In this document: piece by piece, positions 8,912 through 18,583 of the stretch
Layout: each line of letters opens with the position of its first letter
Numbering within the stretch: position 1 is the stretch's first letter
DNA from: Sediminibacterium sp. FEMGT703S
GTDB taxonomy: Bacteria; Bacteroidota; Bacteroidia; Chitinophagales; Chitinophagaceae
Direction: 5' to 3'
Assembly: GCA_002786355.1 (NCBI GenBank)
Contig: PGCO01000004.1
Location: 1-64,000 of the forward strand
DNA: 64,000 bases
Notes under the pieces: generated by a model
Database searches by the model: none
What the model saw: the letters and a program-made list of their open reading frames with translations, nothing else
What the model was told of the DNA's origin: nothing
Position numbers and translations under genes: made by a program

Positions 8912-10027
8912 ATGCGGAAAATGTCGGTTTATATTCACCAATTACCTCACTGGCCAAAATTTAGTTGGAACCAAGAAAGCTTAACACCTTTGCTGACTTA
9001 CATCAGAAATCGGCAGGGACGGTTGATGGGTAGAATGGAAGCTATGGGTTTTCAACTAAAAGCAGAGGCCAACCTTAAGACGCTTACATTGGATGTTTTG
9101 AAATCAAGTGAAATTGAAGGAGAACTTCTGGATGTAGAACAGGTGCGGTCTTCTATTGCCCGTAAACTGGGATTGGATATAGCTGGCTTGGTACCAACGG
9201 ACCGCTATGTGGATGGTGTAGTTGAAATCTTGTTGGACGCTACCCAAAATTATCAGCATCCATTGTCTGCCGATAGGCTGTATGGTTGGCACGCGGCTCT
9301 TTTTCCAACGGGCAGAAGTGGCATGCATAAAATTACAGTTGGGGCCTGGCGAGATAATACTAAAGACGATCCAATGCAGGTAGTTTCTGGTGCATTAGGA
9401 AAAGAAAAAGTACATTTTGAAGCTCCGAACGCAGACCGCCTCGAAGCAGAAATGAAGCAATTCATAGACTGGTTTAATGAGGACATATATTTGGACCCCG
9501 TTATAAAAGCAGCAGTGGCTCACTTATGGTTTATTACCATACATCCCTTTGATGATGGCAATGGCCGTATTGCTCGGGCTATTGCGGATATGCTGCTTTC
9601 ACGTGCCGATGAATCTGCCCAAAGGTTTTACAGCATGAGTGCTCAGATACGAATAGAACGAAAGCAATATTACGAAATCCTAGAAAGCACACAGAAAGGC
9701 TCAATGGATATTACTGAATGGCTTACCTGGTTTTTACATTGCCTTGATCACGCTCTTGAAGCAAACACTGAAATACTTTCAGGCGTATTAAAAAAAGCGC
9801 GTTTCTGGGAAAAACATGCAACAACTATTTTAAACATGCGACAGCAAAACATATTAAATATGTTACTAGATGGATTTGAAGGAAAACTGAATTCTTCGAA
9901 GTGGGCAAAGATTAATAAAACGTCTTCGGATACTGCATTGCGAGATATTCAAGATTTAATAAACAAAAACATTCTGGTGAAGGAAGTAGATGGAGGAAGG
10001 AGTACAAGTTATATATTGATAGAATGA
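8912..10027 (+). CDS. DUF4172-type Fic family protein
   Basis: About 371 residues. The N-terminus (YIHQLPHWPKFSWN) is typical of DUF4172, which precedes a Fic core. The inhibitory motif S-xxx-E-G is at residues 65-70 (SSEIEG) and the catalytic motif HPFDDGNGRIAR starts at residue 211, both intact. The C-terminal 60 residues look like a winged helix (NSSKWAKINKTSSDTALRDI). The predicted activity is protein AMPylation with self-inhibition. ATG 8912 or 8921 is the start; the upstream TTG lies inside the operator repeat and is unlikely. It stands alone on the plus strand. Confidence 0.93.
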   Translation: MRKMSVYIHQLPHWPKFSWNQESLTPLLTYIRNRQGRLMGRMEAMGFQLKAEANLKTLTLDVLKSSEIEGELLDVEQVRSSIARKLGLDIAGLVPTDRYVDGVVEILLDATQNYQHPLSADRLYGWHAALFPTGRSGMHKITVGAWRDNTKDDPMQVVSGALGKEKVHFEAPNADRLEAEMKQFIDWFNEDIYLDPVIKAAVAHLWFITIHPFDDGNGRIARAIADMLLSRADESAQRFYSMSAQIRIERKQYYEILESTQKGSMDITEWLTWFLHCLDHALEANTEILSGVLKKARFWEKHATTILNMRQQNILNMLLDGFEGKLNSSKWAKINKTSSDTALRDIQDLINKNILVKEVDGGRSTSYILIE

Positions 10028-10048
10028 CAAATCTAATGAGCTAGCTCA

Positions 10049-10146
10049 TGTGAACTGAACGGCATATAGTGATAAACCGCAATGCCCCTTTCAACTTGTC
10101 TATTTCAGAAATCAAGGTGAGTGGCTCCAATGTTATTTTGAAACCA
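10049..10146 (-). pseudogene. Remnant of a third fic gene with large internal deletion
   Basis: Read on the minus strand, this stretch encodes [15 protein letters not shown], close to the N-terminal LSLISEIDEFKGAWR of the fic gene at 6729-7775. It is followed directly by YHYMPFSS, close to its YHYVPYSS from the Fic core. About 600 bases between the two points are missing. Nucleotide identity is 22 of 25 in one part and about 29 of 32 in the other. It was once a paralogue of that gene. Upstream, ATTACCCTATTTAT resembles the paralogue's iterons. Confidence 0.75.
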
Positions 10147-10172
10147 ATTACCCTATTTATTGTTATGTTTTA

Positions 10173-11654
10173 GTGCAAAACAGCCAACCCATCAATATCG
10201 TCTGGCTAAAAAGAGACCTAAGAACCCAAGACCATGCGCCGCTTCAGGCTGCTGAGCAGGCGGGTTTGCCTTATTTTATTATTTACATTTTTGAGCCCTC
10301 TATCATTCAATATCCAGATACTAGTGAGCGTCATCTGCAATTCCAATACCATTCTATCACCCAGCTAAATAAGAAGTTGGCCCTTTATAACAGGCAAGTC
10401 AGTTTGTTTTATGCCGAAGCCATTCAAGCATTTAATGAAATCTATAAGCAGTATCAAATTCAAACCATTTTTAGTTTTCAAGAATCGGGCACACAAATCA
10501 CTTACGATAGAGATAAGCAAGTGAAGCAGTTTTGCGTGACCCATCAAATTGAATGGAAAGAGTTTCAAAGAGATGGCATCATTAGGGGCATTCGCAATAG
10601 AAAAGATTGGGATAAAAAATGGTATATAACCATGCACGCTCCAATGGTTCAAAATAGTTTTACTAAATCGGAGCTTGCACCTTTTGAACCTAGTCAATCC
10701 CTGCCCATTCATTTTAAACAATTGGTAGAAAATTATGCTACTCATTTTCAACCAGCTGGTGAAGACAATGCCTTCAAGTATCTCGAAAGTTTTATTGATG
10801 AAAGAGCTGCTAACTATAGCAGACATATTAGTAAACCCGCAGAGAGTAGAAAAAGTTGCATAAGAATTTCACCTTATATCAGCTGGGGCAACCTCAGCAT
10901 TAAACAGGCGTATCAATCATTAAACAAAGCGCAAAAAAATTCTTCCTTTAAAGGGCCTATCAACAACGCCATCACTAGGCTAAAATGGCATTGCCATTTT
11001 ATTCAAAAGTTTGAAACGGATTGTAGTTACGAGATCAATTGTATTAATCAGGGATATGAGTTACTAGCACACCAGCACAATCAATTATTCATTGATGCTT
11101 GGAAAGCGGGTACTACTGGTTTCCCTTTAGTGGATGCTTGTATGAAATGTTTGCAAACAACCGGGTGGATCAATTTTAGAATGCGTGCCATGTTGGTGTC
11201 TTTTTTTTGTCACCATTTATTTCAGGATTGGAGATTGGGCGCGCATCATTTGGCCCAACTTTTTTTAGATTATGAACCCGGGATTCATTATCCTCAATTT
11301 CAAATGCAAGCAGGTACCACTGGTATTAATACCATCAGAATTTATAATCCTATTAAGCAATCCCAGGACCATGACCCCGATGGAAATTTTATTCGAAAAT
11401 GGGTACCCGTTTTAAATAATGTTCCTACGAGTTTTATTCATGAACCGTACAAGATGAGTTTAATGGATCAAACTCTTTGTAATGTATTTATTGGCAAAGA
11501 TTATCCGGCTCCTATTATTGATTTAGAAACTGCTGGAAAATTTGCGCGTACTGCTATTTGGAGTCATCGAAAAAATGAATTGGTGAAACAAGAAAATGAA
11601 AGAATTATTTATACGCATACAAGAAATAACAAACAATCAAAACTCAGCAGTTAA
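10173..11654 (+). CDS. Deoxyribodipyrimidine photolyase / cryptochrome family protein
   Basis: 493 residues. It probably repairs UV-induced pyrimidine dimers in DNA with blue light, using FAD. The N-terminal antenna (photolyase) domain begins at [17 protein letters not shown]. The C-terminal FAD domain has [36 protein letters not shown] and the DW-LGA-YFA-like loop [20 protein letters not shown] cryptochrome-type sensor is possible but the overall pattern is photolyase. The start is GTG 10173, since no in-frame ATG precedes the first conserved strand. It is monocistronic and not obviously regulated. Confidence 0.9.
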   Translation: MQNSQPINIVWLKRDLRTQDHAPLQAAEQAGLPYFIIYIFEPSIIQYPDTSERHLQFQYHSITQLNKKLALYNRQVSLFYAEAIQAFNEIYKQYQIQTIFSFQESGTQITYDRDKQVKQFCVTHQIEWKEFQRDGIIRGIRNRKDWDKKWYITMHAPMVQNSFTKSELAPFEPSQSLPIHFKQLVENYATHFQPAGEDNAFKYLESFIDERAANYSRHISKPAESRKSCIRISPYISWGNLSIKQAYQSLNKAQKNSSFKGPINNAITRLKWHCHFIQKFETDCSYEINCINQGYELLAHQHNQLFIDAWKAGTTGFPLVDACMKCLQTTGWINFRMRAMLVSFFCHHLFQDWRLGAHHLAQLFLDYEPGIHYPQFQMQAGTTGINTIRIYNPIKQSQDHDPDGNFIRKWVPVLNNVPTSFIHEPYKMSLMDQTLCNVFIGKDYPAPIIDLETAGKFARTAIWSHRKNELVKQENERIIYTHTRNNKQSKLSS

Positions 11655-11745
11655 AAACAGCCAACTCTATAACAAAAATGAAGAATAACTCATTGCTTTT
11701 TTCAATTAGTTTAGATGTATCAAACTTCAATTCTAATTTAAGCAC

Positions 11746-13440
11746 ATGAATAAGTTTCTTGCATTATTTGGCTCGGCATTCCTATTTTCTCTGGTTGCTT
11801 CTGCTCAACAACCTCCTTCTTTATCAAAATTAAAAAGTGCTGCAGCAGTAAAACACGATGAATCAAACCCAATTGTAGCGGATAAATCATTAGTTAAACC
11901 TGCAGGCGCAACGGTTGAACAAACCATATTGGGTAGTAAAACTGCTCCAGTATTAATCACCAGTTTTGAAGGCTTGGGAGAAAGTTTTGTTGGCCCACAA
12001 GGAACAGCTGTTTTAAGAAATCCCTCTGATAATTCATTGGCCGTAGGCCTAGATCATATTGTACAGATTGTAAATTCTCGAATGGCTATTTTTTCTAAAA
12101 AAGGAAAAACCTTTAATGAATCTGGTCGTGCACTCTATGGTCCTGTTGAAACCCGTAATGTATTTAAGGGTTTTGGTGGCCCTTGCGAAAACATGAACAA
12201 TGGCGATGCTGTTGTGAGATACGATCAATTAGCAAATAGGTGGCTGATTGTGATGCCTACTTTTAGAAAAGGTATTTCTAGAAATATTGATACCACCACT
12301 AAGCAACGTGTTACGTTACCACAACCGGGTGATGCGGTTACGTTATTTCAGCCCCCACTTTCACAAGAAACGCCAGCAGCAGTAAATGGTCCGCGTCCAC
12401 CTGCTCCAAAACCACCAGCGGATGGAACCTATTGCATGTGCTACGCAATTAGTACCAGCCCTGATCCACTAGGAACCTATTATCGCTATGAATTTGAACG
12501 TGAATTATTTCCTGACTATCCAAGACCAACAGTATGGCCTGATGGTTATTATACCACAACTAGTACAGGGGATGATGTGATTGAAAGACATGCTTATGTG
12601 GTTGATCGAAATAAAATGTTGAAGGGACAGGATGCAAAAGAACAGTCGTTTATTATTAAAGATGTCAACTTTATTATTAATGCAGACCTCGACGGAAAAC
12701 AATTACCACCAGCCGGAACACCCAGTATAATGATGGCTGCGGGAGGTAGCCAACTCAATAAAATATTGGAAGACGACGGAATCTATGTATGGAAATACAA
12801 AGTGGATTGGAATAATTTTTCAAATACTAAAATTGAAGGACCAGTTAAAATTCCCGTTGCTCCCTATCAATATATGGGGGGAGGACAACTGACTAAAGCG
12901 GTACCTCAACCAGGAACCGATATGCGTTTAGATGCACAGGGAGACAAGTTGATGGCTCGATTGGTTTATAGAAGAATAGGAAATCGCGAATCTGTTGTGG
13001 GTGTACATTCTGTAAATACTGCTGTTGGTGGCGGCGGAGTAAGATGGTATGAGTTTGTGGTCAACAAAGACCGCTCTGTAAAATTGTATCAACAAGGGAC
13101 TTATGCACCCGATAGTAATTTTCGTTGGATGGCTAGCCCAGCAATTGATAAATATGGCAATATTGGCATCGGCTATTCTTTTGGTGGGAAAAATGATTTT
13201 CCTGGGCAAAGATTTGCAGGCCGACATTTTGGAGACCCGTTAGGCAAACTAACTTTGAACGAAGTGGTTCTTGTGAATGGTGAAGCTGCTCAAACCAATA
13301 CCCTTAGGTGGGAAGATTATACGCAAACAGCAATAGATCCTAGTGATGATGAAACCATTTGGTATGTGGGAGATTATTTAAAAAAAGGCGCAAAAAATTA
13401 TTCATCCAGAATTGGGGCATTTAAGTTGGGGAAAAAATAA
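11746..13440 (+). CDS. Secreted hypothetical protein, propeller-like
   Basis: 564 residues with a Sec signal peptide (MNKFLALFGSAFLFSLVASAQ). The mature part has repeated blade-like phrases (NGDAVVRYDQLANRWLIVMP, YCMCYAISTSPDPLGTYYRY, WMASPAIDKYGNIGIGYSFG) and Pro-rich loops, as in extracellular beta-propellers of unknown role. No catalytic motif or C-terminal sorting domain is recognised. It stands alone, about 90 bases after the photolyase gene. Function unknown. Confidence 0.8.
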   Translation: MNKFLALFGSAFLFSLVASAQQPPSLSKLKSAAAVKHDESNPIVADKSLVKPAGATVEQTILGSKTAPVLITSFEGLGESFVGPQGTAVLRNPSDNSLAVGLDHIVQIVNSRMAIFSKKGKTFNESGRALYGPVETRNVFKGFGGPCENMNNGDAVVRYDQLANRWLIVMPTFRKGISRNIDTTTKQRVTLPQPGDAVTLFQPPLSQETPAAVNGPRPPAPKPPADGTYCMCYAISTSPDPLGTYYRYEFERELFPDYPRPTVWPDGYYTTTSTGDDVIERHAYVVDRNKMLKGQDAKEQSFIIKDVNFIINADLDGKQLPPAGTPSIMMAAGGSQLNKILEDDGIYVWKYKVDWNNFSNTKIEGPVKIPVAPYQYMGGGQLTKAVPQPGTDMRLDAQGDKLMARLVYRRIGNRESVVGVHSVNTAVGGGGVRWYEFVVNKDRSVKLYQQGTYAPDSNFRWMASPAIDKYGNIGIGYSFGGKNDFPGQRFAGRHFGDPLGKLTLNEVVLVNGEAAQTNTLRWEDYTQTAIDPSDDETIWYVGDYLKKGAKNYSSRIGAFKLGKK

Positions 13441-13494
13441 TGCTGATAAACATTTTTTCATTGAGATTGATTTTAAGCTAATTAATTTTAGCTC

Positions 13495-14217
13495 ATGCAA
13501 AATACAGTTGTCATCACAGGAGCAGGCGTTTCAGTTGAGTCAGGCATTCAACCTTTCAGAGGGAAAAATGGACTTTGGAATGAGAATCCAACTGAAATGG
13601 CTAGCAATCGATTTTTCAGAAAAAATACCAGTGCATTTCTTCAATGGTATTACCATCGTTTTGTGAGTTGTAAAGACGCATTGCCCAATCGAGCGCATGA
13701 AATATTGGCCAAGCAAAATATAAAAGTGGTTACCCAGAATGTAGATAACCTCCATGTAAAAGCAGAACACCCAAGCAATCACCTTATTGAAATTCATGGC
13801 AATATCAATTTTAAAAGAAAGATCAATGCTGTATATATTGAGGAATTAGAATTGGCCAACTGGAATCAAGTAGATGAAAATAATTTGGAACAAGATTTAT
13901 TTGATCTATTTAAAATAAGCAAAGAGGGAATCATTAGCGAAACCCAATCTTATAGGCCACATATTTTATTGTTCGATGAATACTATACAGAATTGTATCA
14001 ATATGATAAAGCATTAGCCTGGATTGATGAAGCGGATACCATCATTTTTATGGGCACTTCAAATTCGGTGGGCTTTACTTATGGTGCATTACAAGTTGGT
14101 GTACATAACCGCAAAAAAGTAATTGTAGTTGACCCCAATCCAGCTCCTTCTTTTAACCACCCTGGTGTTGAAATTATTAAAGAGACTGCTATTGATTTTT
14201 GTTCTCGGTATTTTTAA
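13495..14217 (+). CDS. Sir2 family NAD-dependent deacylase lacking the zinc ribbon
   Basis: 240 residues. Sirtuins remove acyl groups from lysines using NAD. The NAD-binding motifs are present: GAGVSVESGIQPFRG at the N-terminus, TQNVDNLH, and the catalytic His in EIHGN. Beyond that point the usual two CxxC zinc pairs are missing; the only cysteines are in FVSCKDA and near the C-terminus (FCSRYF). The closing NAD motif is GTSNSVGFTYGA. It may be a zinc-free deacylase, an ADP-ribosyltransferase or an NAD-hydrolysing relative. It converges on the GH95 gene with a 29-base overlap. Confidence 0.85.
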   Translation: MQNTVVITGAGVSVESGIQPFRGKNGLWNENPTEMASNRFFRKNTSAFLQWYYHRFVSCKDALPNRAHEILAKQNIKVVTQNVDNLHVKAEHPSNHLIEIHGNINFKRKINAVYIEELELANWNQVDENNLEQDLFDLFKISKEGIISETQSYRPHILLFDEYYTELYQYDKALAWIDEADTIIFMGTSNSVGFTYGALQVGVHNRKKVIVVDPNPAPSFNHPGVEIIKETAIDFCSRYF

Positions 14218-16471
14218 ATTCAATAACAGTGCCTTTGGAAACTACTGCAGTAAAATAACCATCTTTCAATTGCGGTGATTGTAATCCCCCCGTTGCCTTC
14301 CACTGCCAATTACGGTTCATTTTAATTTTTAAAGGTCCGTTCACAGTTGCCTTTACTTGAATCGTTTTTAATGAACCTTCTAGTCTTTCTGCGCTCACTA
14401 AAAAAGCACCTTCTGTTCTAAGTTGCGTAAATGAACAATTTTTCCAATTGGCCGGAATAGCGGGCATGATTTCTATAAAGCCGGCATGGGATTGAATTAA
14501 CATGTCTTGTAAACCTGATGCGAAGGCAAAATTACCTTCTAATGTAAAAGGTCTGTACGTTGCATTTGCATACCCTTTTCCACTTTGGTCTCCATTTACA
14601 TGAAAGCCGTTGGCTGCTAAACAAAATGCTTCAGTAAAAATTTGCAATGCCTTGACAGCTTTTTCTCCATCTCCTAGATGCGCATATAAATTACCCTGCC
14701 ATGCAAAAGAATAACCTACCCATCCGCTTGATCCAATAGAATCCAACTCTTTTAATGACTGCCTTATCAAGTTTTGATGGGTTTCTTTTTTATACAGACC
14801 CAATGGATAGATTGCCATTAAGTGCGAGAAATGCCTATGCGAAAAATCATATGATACGGAAGGAGCAACTGCTAATCCTCCTTGTTGGGTTAATGCCAAT
14901 TCAGGAAAACTTTTTGCTAATTTATTCCAGCGCTCAGCATCGGTAGATTTTCCCAACAACTTTGCCATATCTGATGCACGACCTACAGCATATTTCATCA
15001 AAGCCAAATCATAATTTGTATTTTGCTTAAACCAAGCTTGTGCACTGTTGTCGTGAAACTCAGGACTTGAACTGAGCGGCAATTGCCTATAACCTTCCCT
15101 ATTTATTCTGGTAATATTTTCTAAAAAAATAGCAACTTCTTTAAACCAAGGATATACTTTTTCTCGTAAGAAATTTTTATCCATACTGTATTTCCATTGT
15201 TGGTCATAATGATGCGCCAACCAACTACTAATGGTGGGAGAAAGCGCATACTGAATCCACCCACCCATTTCTGTTCCCTTCAACGTAGTAACTCCAGGAA
15301 CATTTAGTCCATTGGTGTTAAAGTAGGATTTAGTGTAAGTTTGATAAGTAGTTTTATTTTTCTCTAAATGATCTATGAACACAGCAGCTCCTTCTAAATC
15401 ATTGGCACTGTAAAAAGGCCAATAACTCAATTCGGTATTTAAGTCGTGGTGAAAATCTCCTTTCCAAGGAGCAATTTTACCATTGTCAGCTGTCCAAACT
15501 GCTTGTAAAGAAATGGGTGGTGCGTTTTTGCTGGAGGCTGCACCCATTAAATAACGCGTGATATACCATTGTTTTTGCAATTGGGTATCAGGTATTTTAA
15601 TGGTCGATTTTTTCCAATGATTGGCCCACCAATTTTGATGTTGTTTAAACGCATCATCAAATCCTTTATTTAAAGCCTGTTTAAGCGATAATGTATCTAA
15701 TGTTTGAGGTTCATTTTGATCATTGGTTTGAATGGTCCAAACGATAGTTACTTCATTCCCTCTTTGATTCCACTGCATTGTAGATCGATAAGAAAAATCA
15801 CCCCAACCTTTTTGCAAAAAACTCTTGTAATGGCTTCCAGAGTCAATGGTTGCTTTAGCATAACCCAATCTTCCTAAATCGTCTCCCCCTACTACATCTC
15901 CAACAGACACTATTTTATTTTGATAAGGAGGAATAATCATGTCGGCCGAAAATGGAGAGGATAAATTGCTCACTTTAATCCATCCTTTATTTTGATTGGC
16001 GTCTACAAAGCTCATGATATCTACCCCATTTTTTCCTTTGATTAGGACACTCGCAGTAAAAAGATCTAATATCACTTCAGGATTAGATCCTACCAATGAA
16101 AGCGGCAATTCAATAGCTGCACCAGGAATTTTTGTTGGGGCGGGTTCTCGATCATATGGGTGATCTAGGGCTTCTTGTACTTTTTTATAAGTACCCGCTT
16201 TCCAATTTTCTTCCACCCATTGATAACTAAAATGTGGTCCATGTAAATCTTTCATTGGGCGCTAGTCCCATAATTCAGCATGATCTAATGCAAACCGAAT
16301 GCGTTCATTTTTGTTCCAAACAAGTGCACCCATTAAGCCATTTCCCAATGGCATACCTTCATCCCATCTTTTGGCTAAATCAGTTGCATAAACATATCTA
16401 CTAGGTATTTGACTATAGGAAGGTTCAATCAATCCTAAAAAAGCAACCAGAATAATATATAGGAATTTCAT
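14189..16471 (-). pseudogene. GH95-like alpha-fucosidase gene interrupted by one in-frame TAG
   Basis: One reading frame of about 760 codons encodes a signal peptide (MKFLYIILVAFLGLIEPSYSQ), the GH95 N-terminal start (AKRWDEGMPLGNGLMGALVW) and a full catalytic (alpha/alpha) barrel with FSHRHFSHLMAIYPLG and a C-terminal beta domain. The frame is broken only by TAG at 16262-16264, right after DHAELWD and before RPMKDL. Relatives commonly have WDLRP here, so a single TTG-to-TAG change explains it. The family hydrolyses alpha-L-fucose or alpha-L-galactose linkages. The Asn pair of the active site reads DLNTE, so the substrate may differ. It could be a young pseudogene, a readthrough or a sequencing error. 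Confidence 0.8.
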
Positions 16472-16577
16472 ATAGCAATATATCCTACTAAATTACGGAT
16501 GAATCAAGCTCTGTTTTCATGCTTATTCTTTTTATCTTACAAGAATTATTTGATTCTCTTTTATAAACCCAGCTTTC

Positions 16578-18578
16578 ATGAAACAAAAAATGCTCTTCTC
16601 ATTGTTGGCTCTTTCCTTATTGAGTTCGCAAACAACAACAGCACAGATTACCAACACCGCAACTACAGTCAAAAGAAAACTACAACCAGCGGATGTGTAT
16701 CGTTTGCAAACACTAGGGGATCCGCAAGTATCACCTGATGGAAATTGGGTTGCATATACTTTATCTTCTGTTGATTCTGTTCAAAACAAACGCAATACGG
16801 ATATCTGGATGGTAAGTTGGGATGGTAAACAAAACATTCAATTAACCAATAGCCCCGATGCAGAATCACAACCAAGATGGAGCCCCGATGGTAAATATCT
16901 TTCATTTGTTGCTGCAAGAAATGGTGCAACGAATAGTCAAATTTGGTTACTAAATCGTTTGGGTGGTGAGGGATTACAACTGACGAATTTAAAGACAAGC
17001 CTAATGGATTATTCCTGGAGCCCAGACGGGAAAAAAATATTGATGACCATCAAAACACCCGCTGATACTTCAAAGCCAAAAACACCCAAGCCTATTGTGA
17101 TTGACCGTTATAAGTTTAAGCAAGATGTAGTGGGATATATTACGCAGCGGGATCCAATCCACCTATACCTCTTTGATGTTGCTACTAAGAAGACCGATAC
17201 ATTAACCAGCGGAGAGTTTGATCAACGTGGTGCCGTATTTAGCCCAGATGGAAAACAGATTGCTTTTGTGAGCAATACTACTGCTGATCCTGATAGAAAT
17301 ATCAATACCGATATTTTTGTGATGGAAGCAAAGCCCAAAGCATCCGCCAAAAAATTATCTCAGTGGGCAGGTTCCGATGATAGCCCTGTTTGGAGTCCTG
17401 ATAATAAAACCATTGCATATTTAAGTTCTGCATCTGAAACATATACAGCATACCAAGAACAATACCTTACTGTAATTGATGCAAGTGGTGTTGGTGCTCC
17501 AAAGTATTTATCTAAAATAGTAGACAGACCAGTCAGCACTATTAAATTCAATAAAGATGGTTTACATGTTGCAGCTTTAATTTCTGATGACAGAGAAAGA
17601 TATATTGGTCAATTCAATATTGCAACAGGTGCACTTACTAAAATTGCTGGAGGCAAAAGAAGTTATGGTGCTCTTCAAGTTCATAGCAATAATAATTGGT
17701 TAGCGGCCATGAGTGAACCTCAATTGCCTACTGAATTATACGCTGTTGAAAATGGAGTTCCAAGAAGATTAACCAAACACCAAGAGGAATTTGTTGCTCC
17801 GCTAGAACTCGCTTCTGTAGAGGGTTATACTTCAACAAGTTCAGATGGAACAAAAGTATCGAGCATTGCATTCAGACCTGCCAATATTCCTGCAACACAA
17901 AAATTACCTACGCTGTTTAATATACATGGTGGACCTGTAGCACAAGATGAATATGGGTTTGATTTTACTCGCCAAATGCTTTCCGCTGCAGGTTATATGG
18001 TGGTAGCTGTAAACTATCGTGGTAGTAGTGGACGTGGATGGGATTATTCAAAAACCATTAGTGCCGATTGGGGTAATAAAGAAGTAATTGATATTCAAGG
18101 TGCAGTAGATCATGCAGTAGAAAAAGGCTGGGCAGATAAAGATAAATTAGGTATTTGTGGTTGGAGTTATGGAGGAATTTTGACTAATTATTTAATTGCT
18201 TCCGATAATCGTTTTAAAGCTGCCAGCAGTGGCGCAGGTGTTTCAATGGTCTCTTCATTGTATGGAGTTGATCAATACATTAATCAATACGATAATGAAT
18301 TGGGAGTTCCTTGGAAAAATATTGATCGTTATTTAAAACTGTCTTATCCATTTTTAAAAGCAGACAAAATAAAAACACCTACACAGTTTATGGTAGGAGA
18401 AAAAGATTTTAATGTACCTGCTGTAGGAAGTGAGCAAATGTATCAAGCACTACGTTCGTTAGGAACACCTACTGAGCTTATTATTTACCCAGGACAGTTT
18501 CATGGTATTAGCACGCCTAGTTATGTGAAAGATCGTTTTGAAAGATATATTGGTTGGTTTAATAAATATCTTAAATAA
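16578..18578 (+). CDS. S9 family prolyl oligopeptidase-like peptidase
   Basis: 666 residues, exported (MKQKMLFSLLALSLLSSQTTTAQ). An N-terminal seven-bladed propeller is seen from repeated WSPDGK-type phrases. The C-terminal alpha/beta hydrolase has the nucleophile Ser in GWSYGG, the acid in VGEKDFNVP and the His in GQFHGIS. It resembles dipeptidyl/acylaminoacyl peptidases that trim oligopeptides in the periplasm. The next gene (FAD oxidoreductase) starts 5 bases after its stop, so they are likely cotranscribed. The divergent neighbour is the broken GH95 gene. Confidence 0.92.
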   Translation: MKQKMLFSLLALSLLSSQTTTAQITNTATTVKRKLQPADVYRLQTLGDPQVSPDGNWVAYTLSSVDSVQNKRNTDIWMVSWDGKQNIQLTNSPDAESQPRWSPDGKYLSFVAARNGATNSQIWLLNRLGGEGLQLTNLKTSLMDYSWSPDGKKILMTIKTPADTSKPKTPKPIVIDRYKFKQDVVGYITQRDPIHLYLFDVATKKTDTLTSGEFDQRGAVFSPDGKQIAFVSNTTADPDRNINTDIFVMEAKPKASAKKLSQWAGSDDSPVWSPDNKTIAYLSSASETYTAYQEQYLTVIDASGVGAPKYLSKIVDRPVSTIKFNKDGLHVAALISDDRERYIGQFNIATGALTKIAGGKRSYGALQVHSNNNWLAAMSEPQLPTELYAVENGVPRRLTKHQEEFVAPLELASVEGYTSTSSDGTKVSSIAFRPANIPATQKLPTLFNIHGGPVAQDEYGFDFTRQMLSAAGYMVVAVNYRGSSGRGWDYSKTISADWGNKEVIDIQGAVDHAVEKGWADKDKLGICGWSYGGILTNYLIASDNRFKAASSGAGVSMVSSLYGVDQYINQYDNELGVPWKNIDRYLKLSYPFLKADKIKTPTQFMVGEKDFNVPAVGSEQMYQALRSLGTPTELIIYPGQFHGISTPSYVKDRFERYIGWFNKYLK

Positions 18579-18583
18579 TTCTT

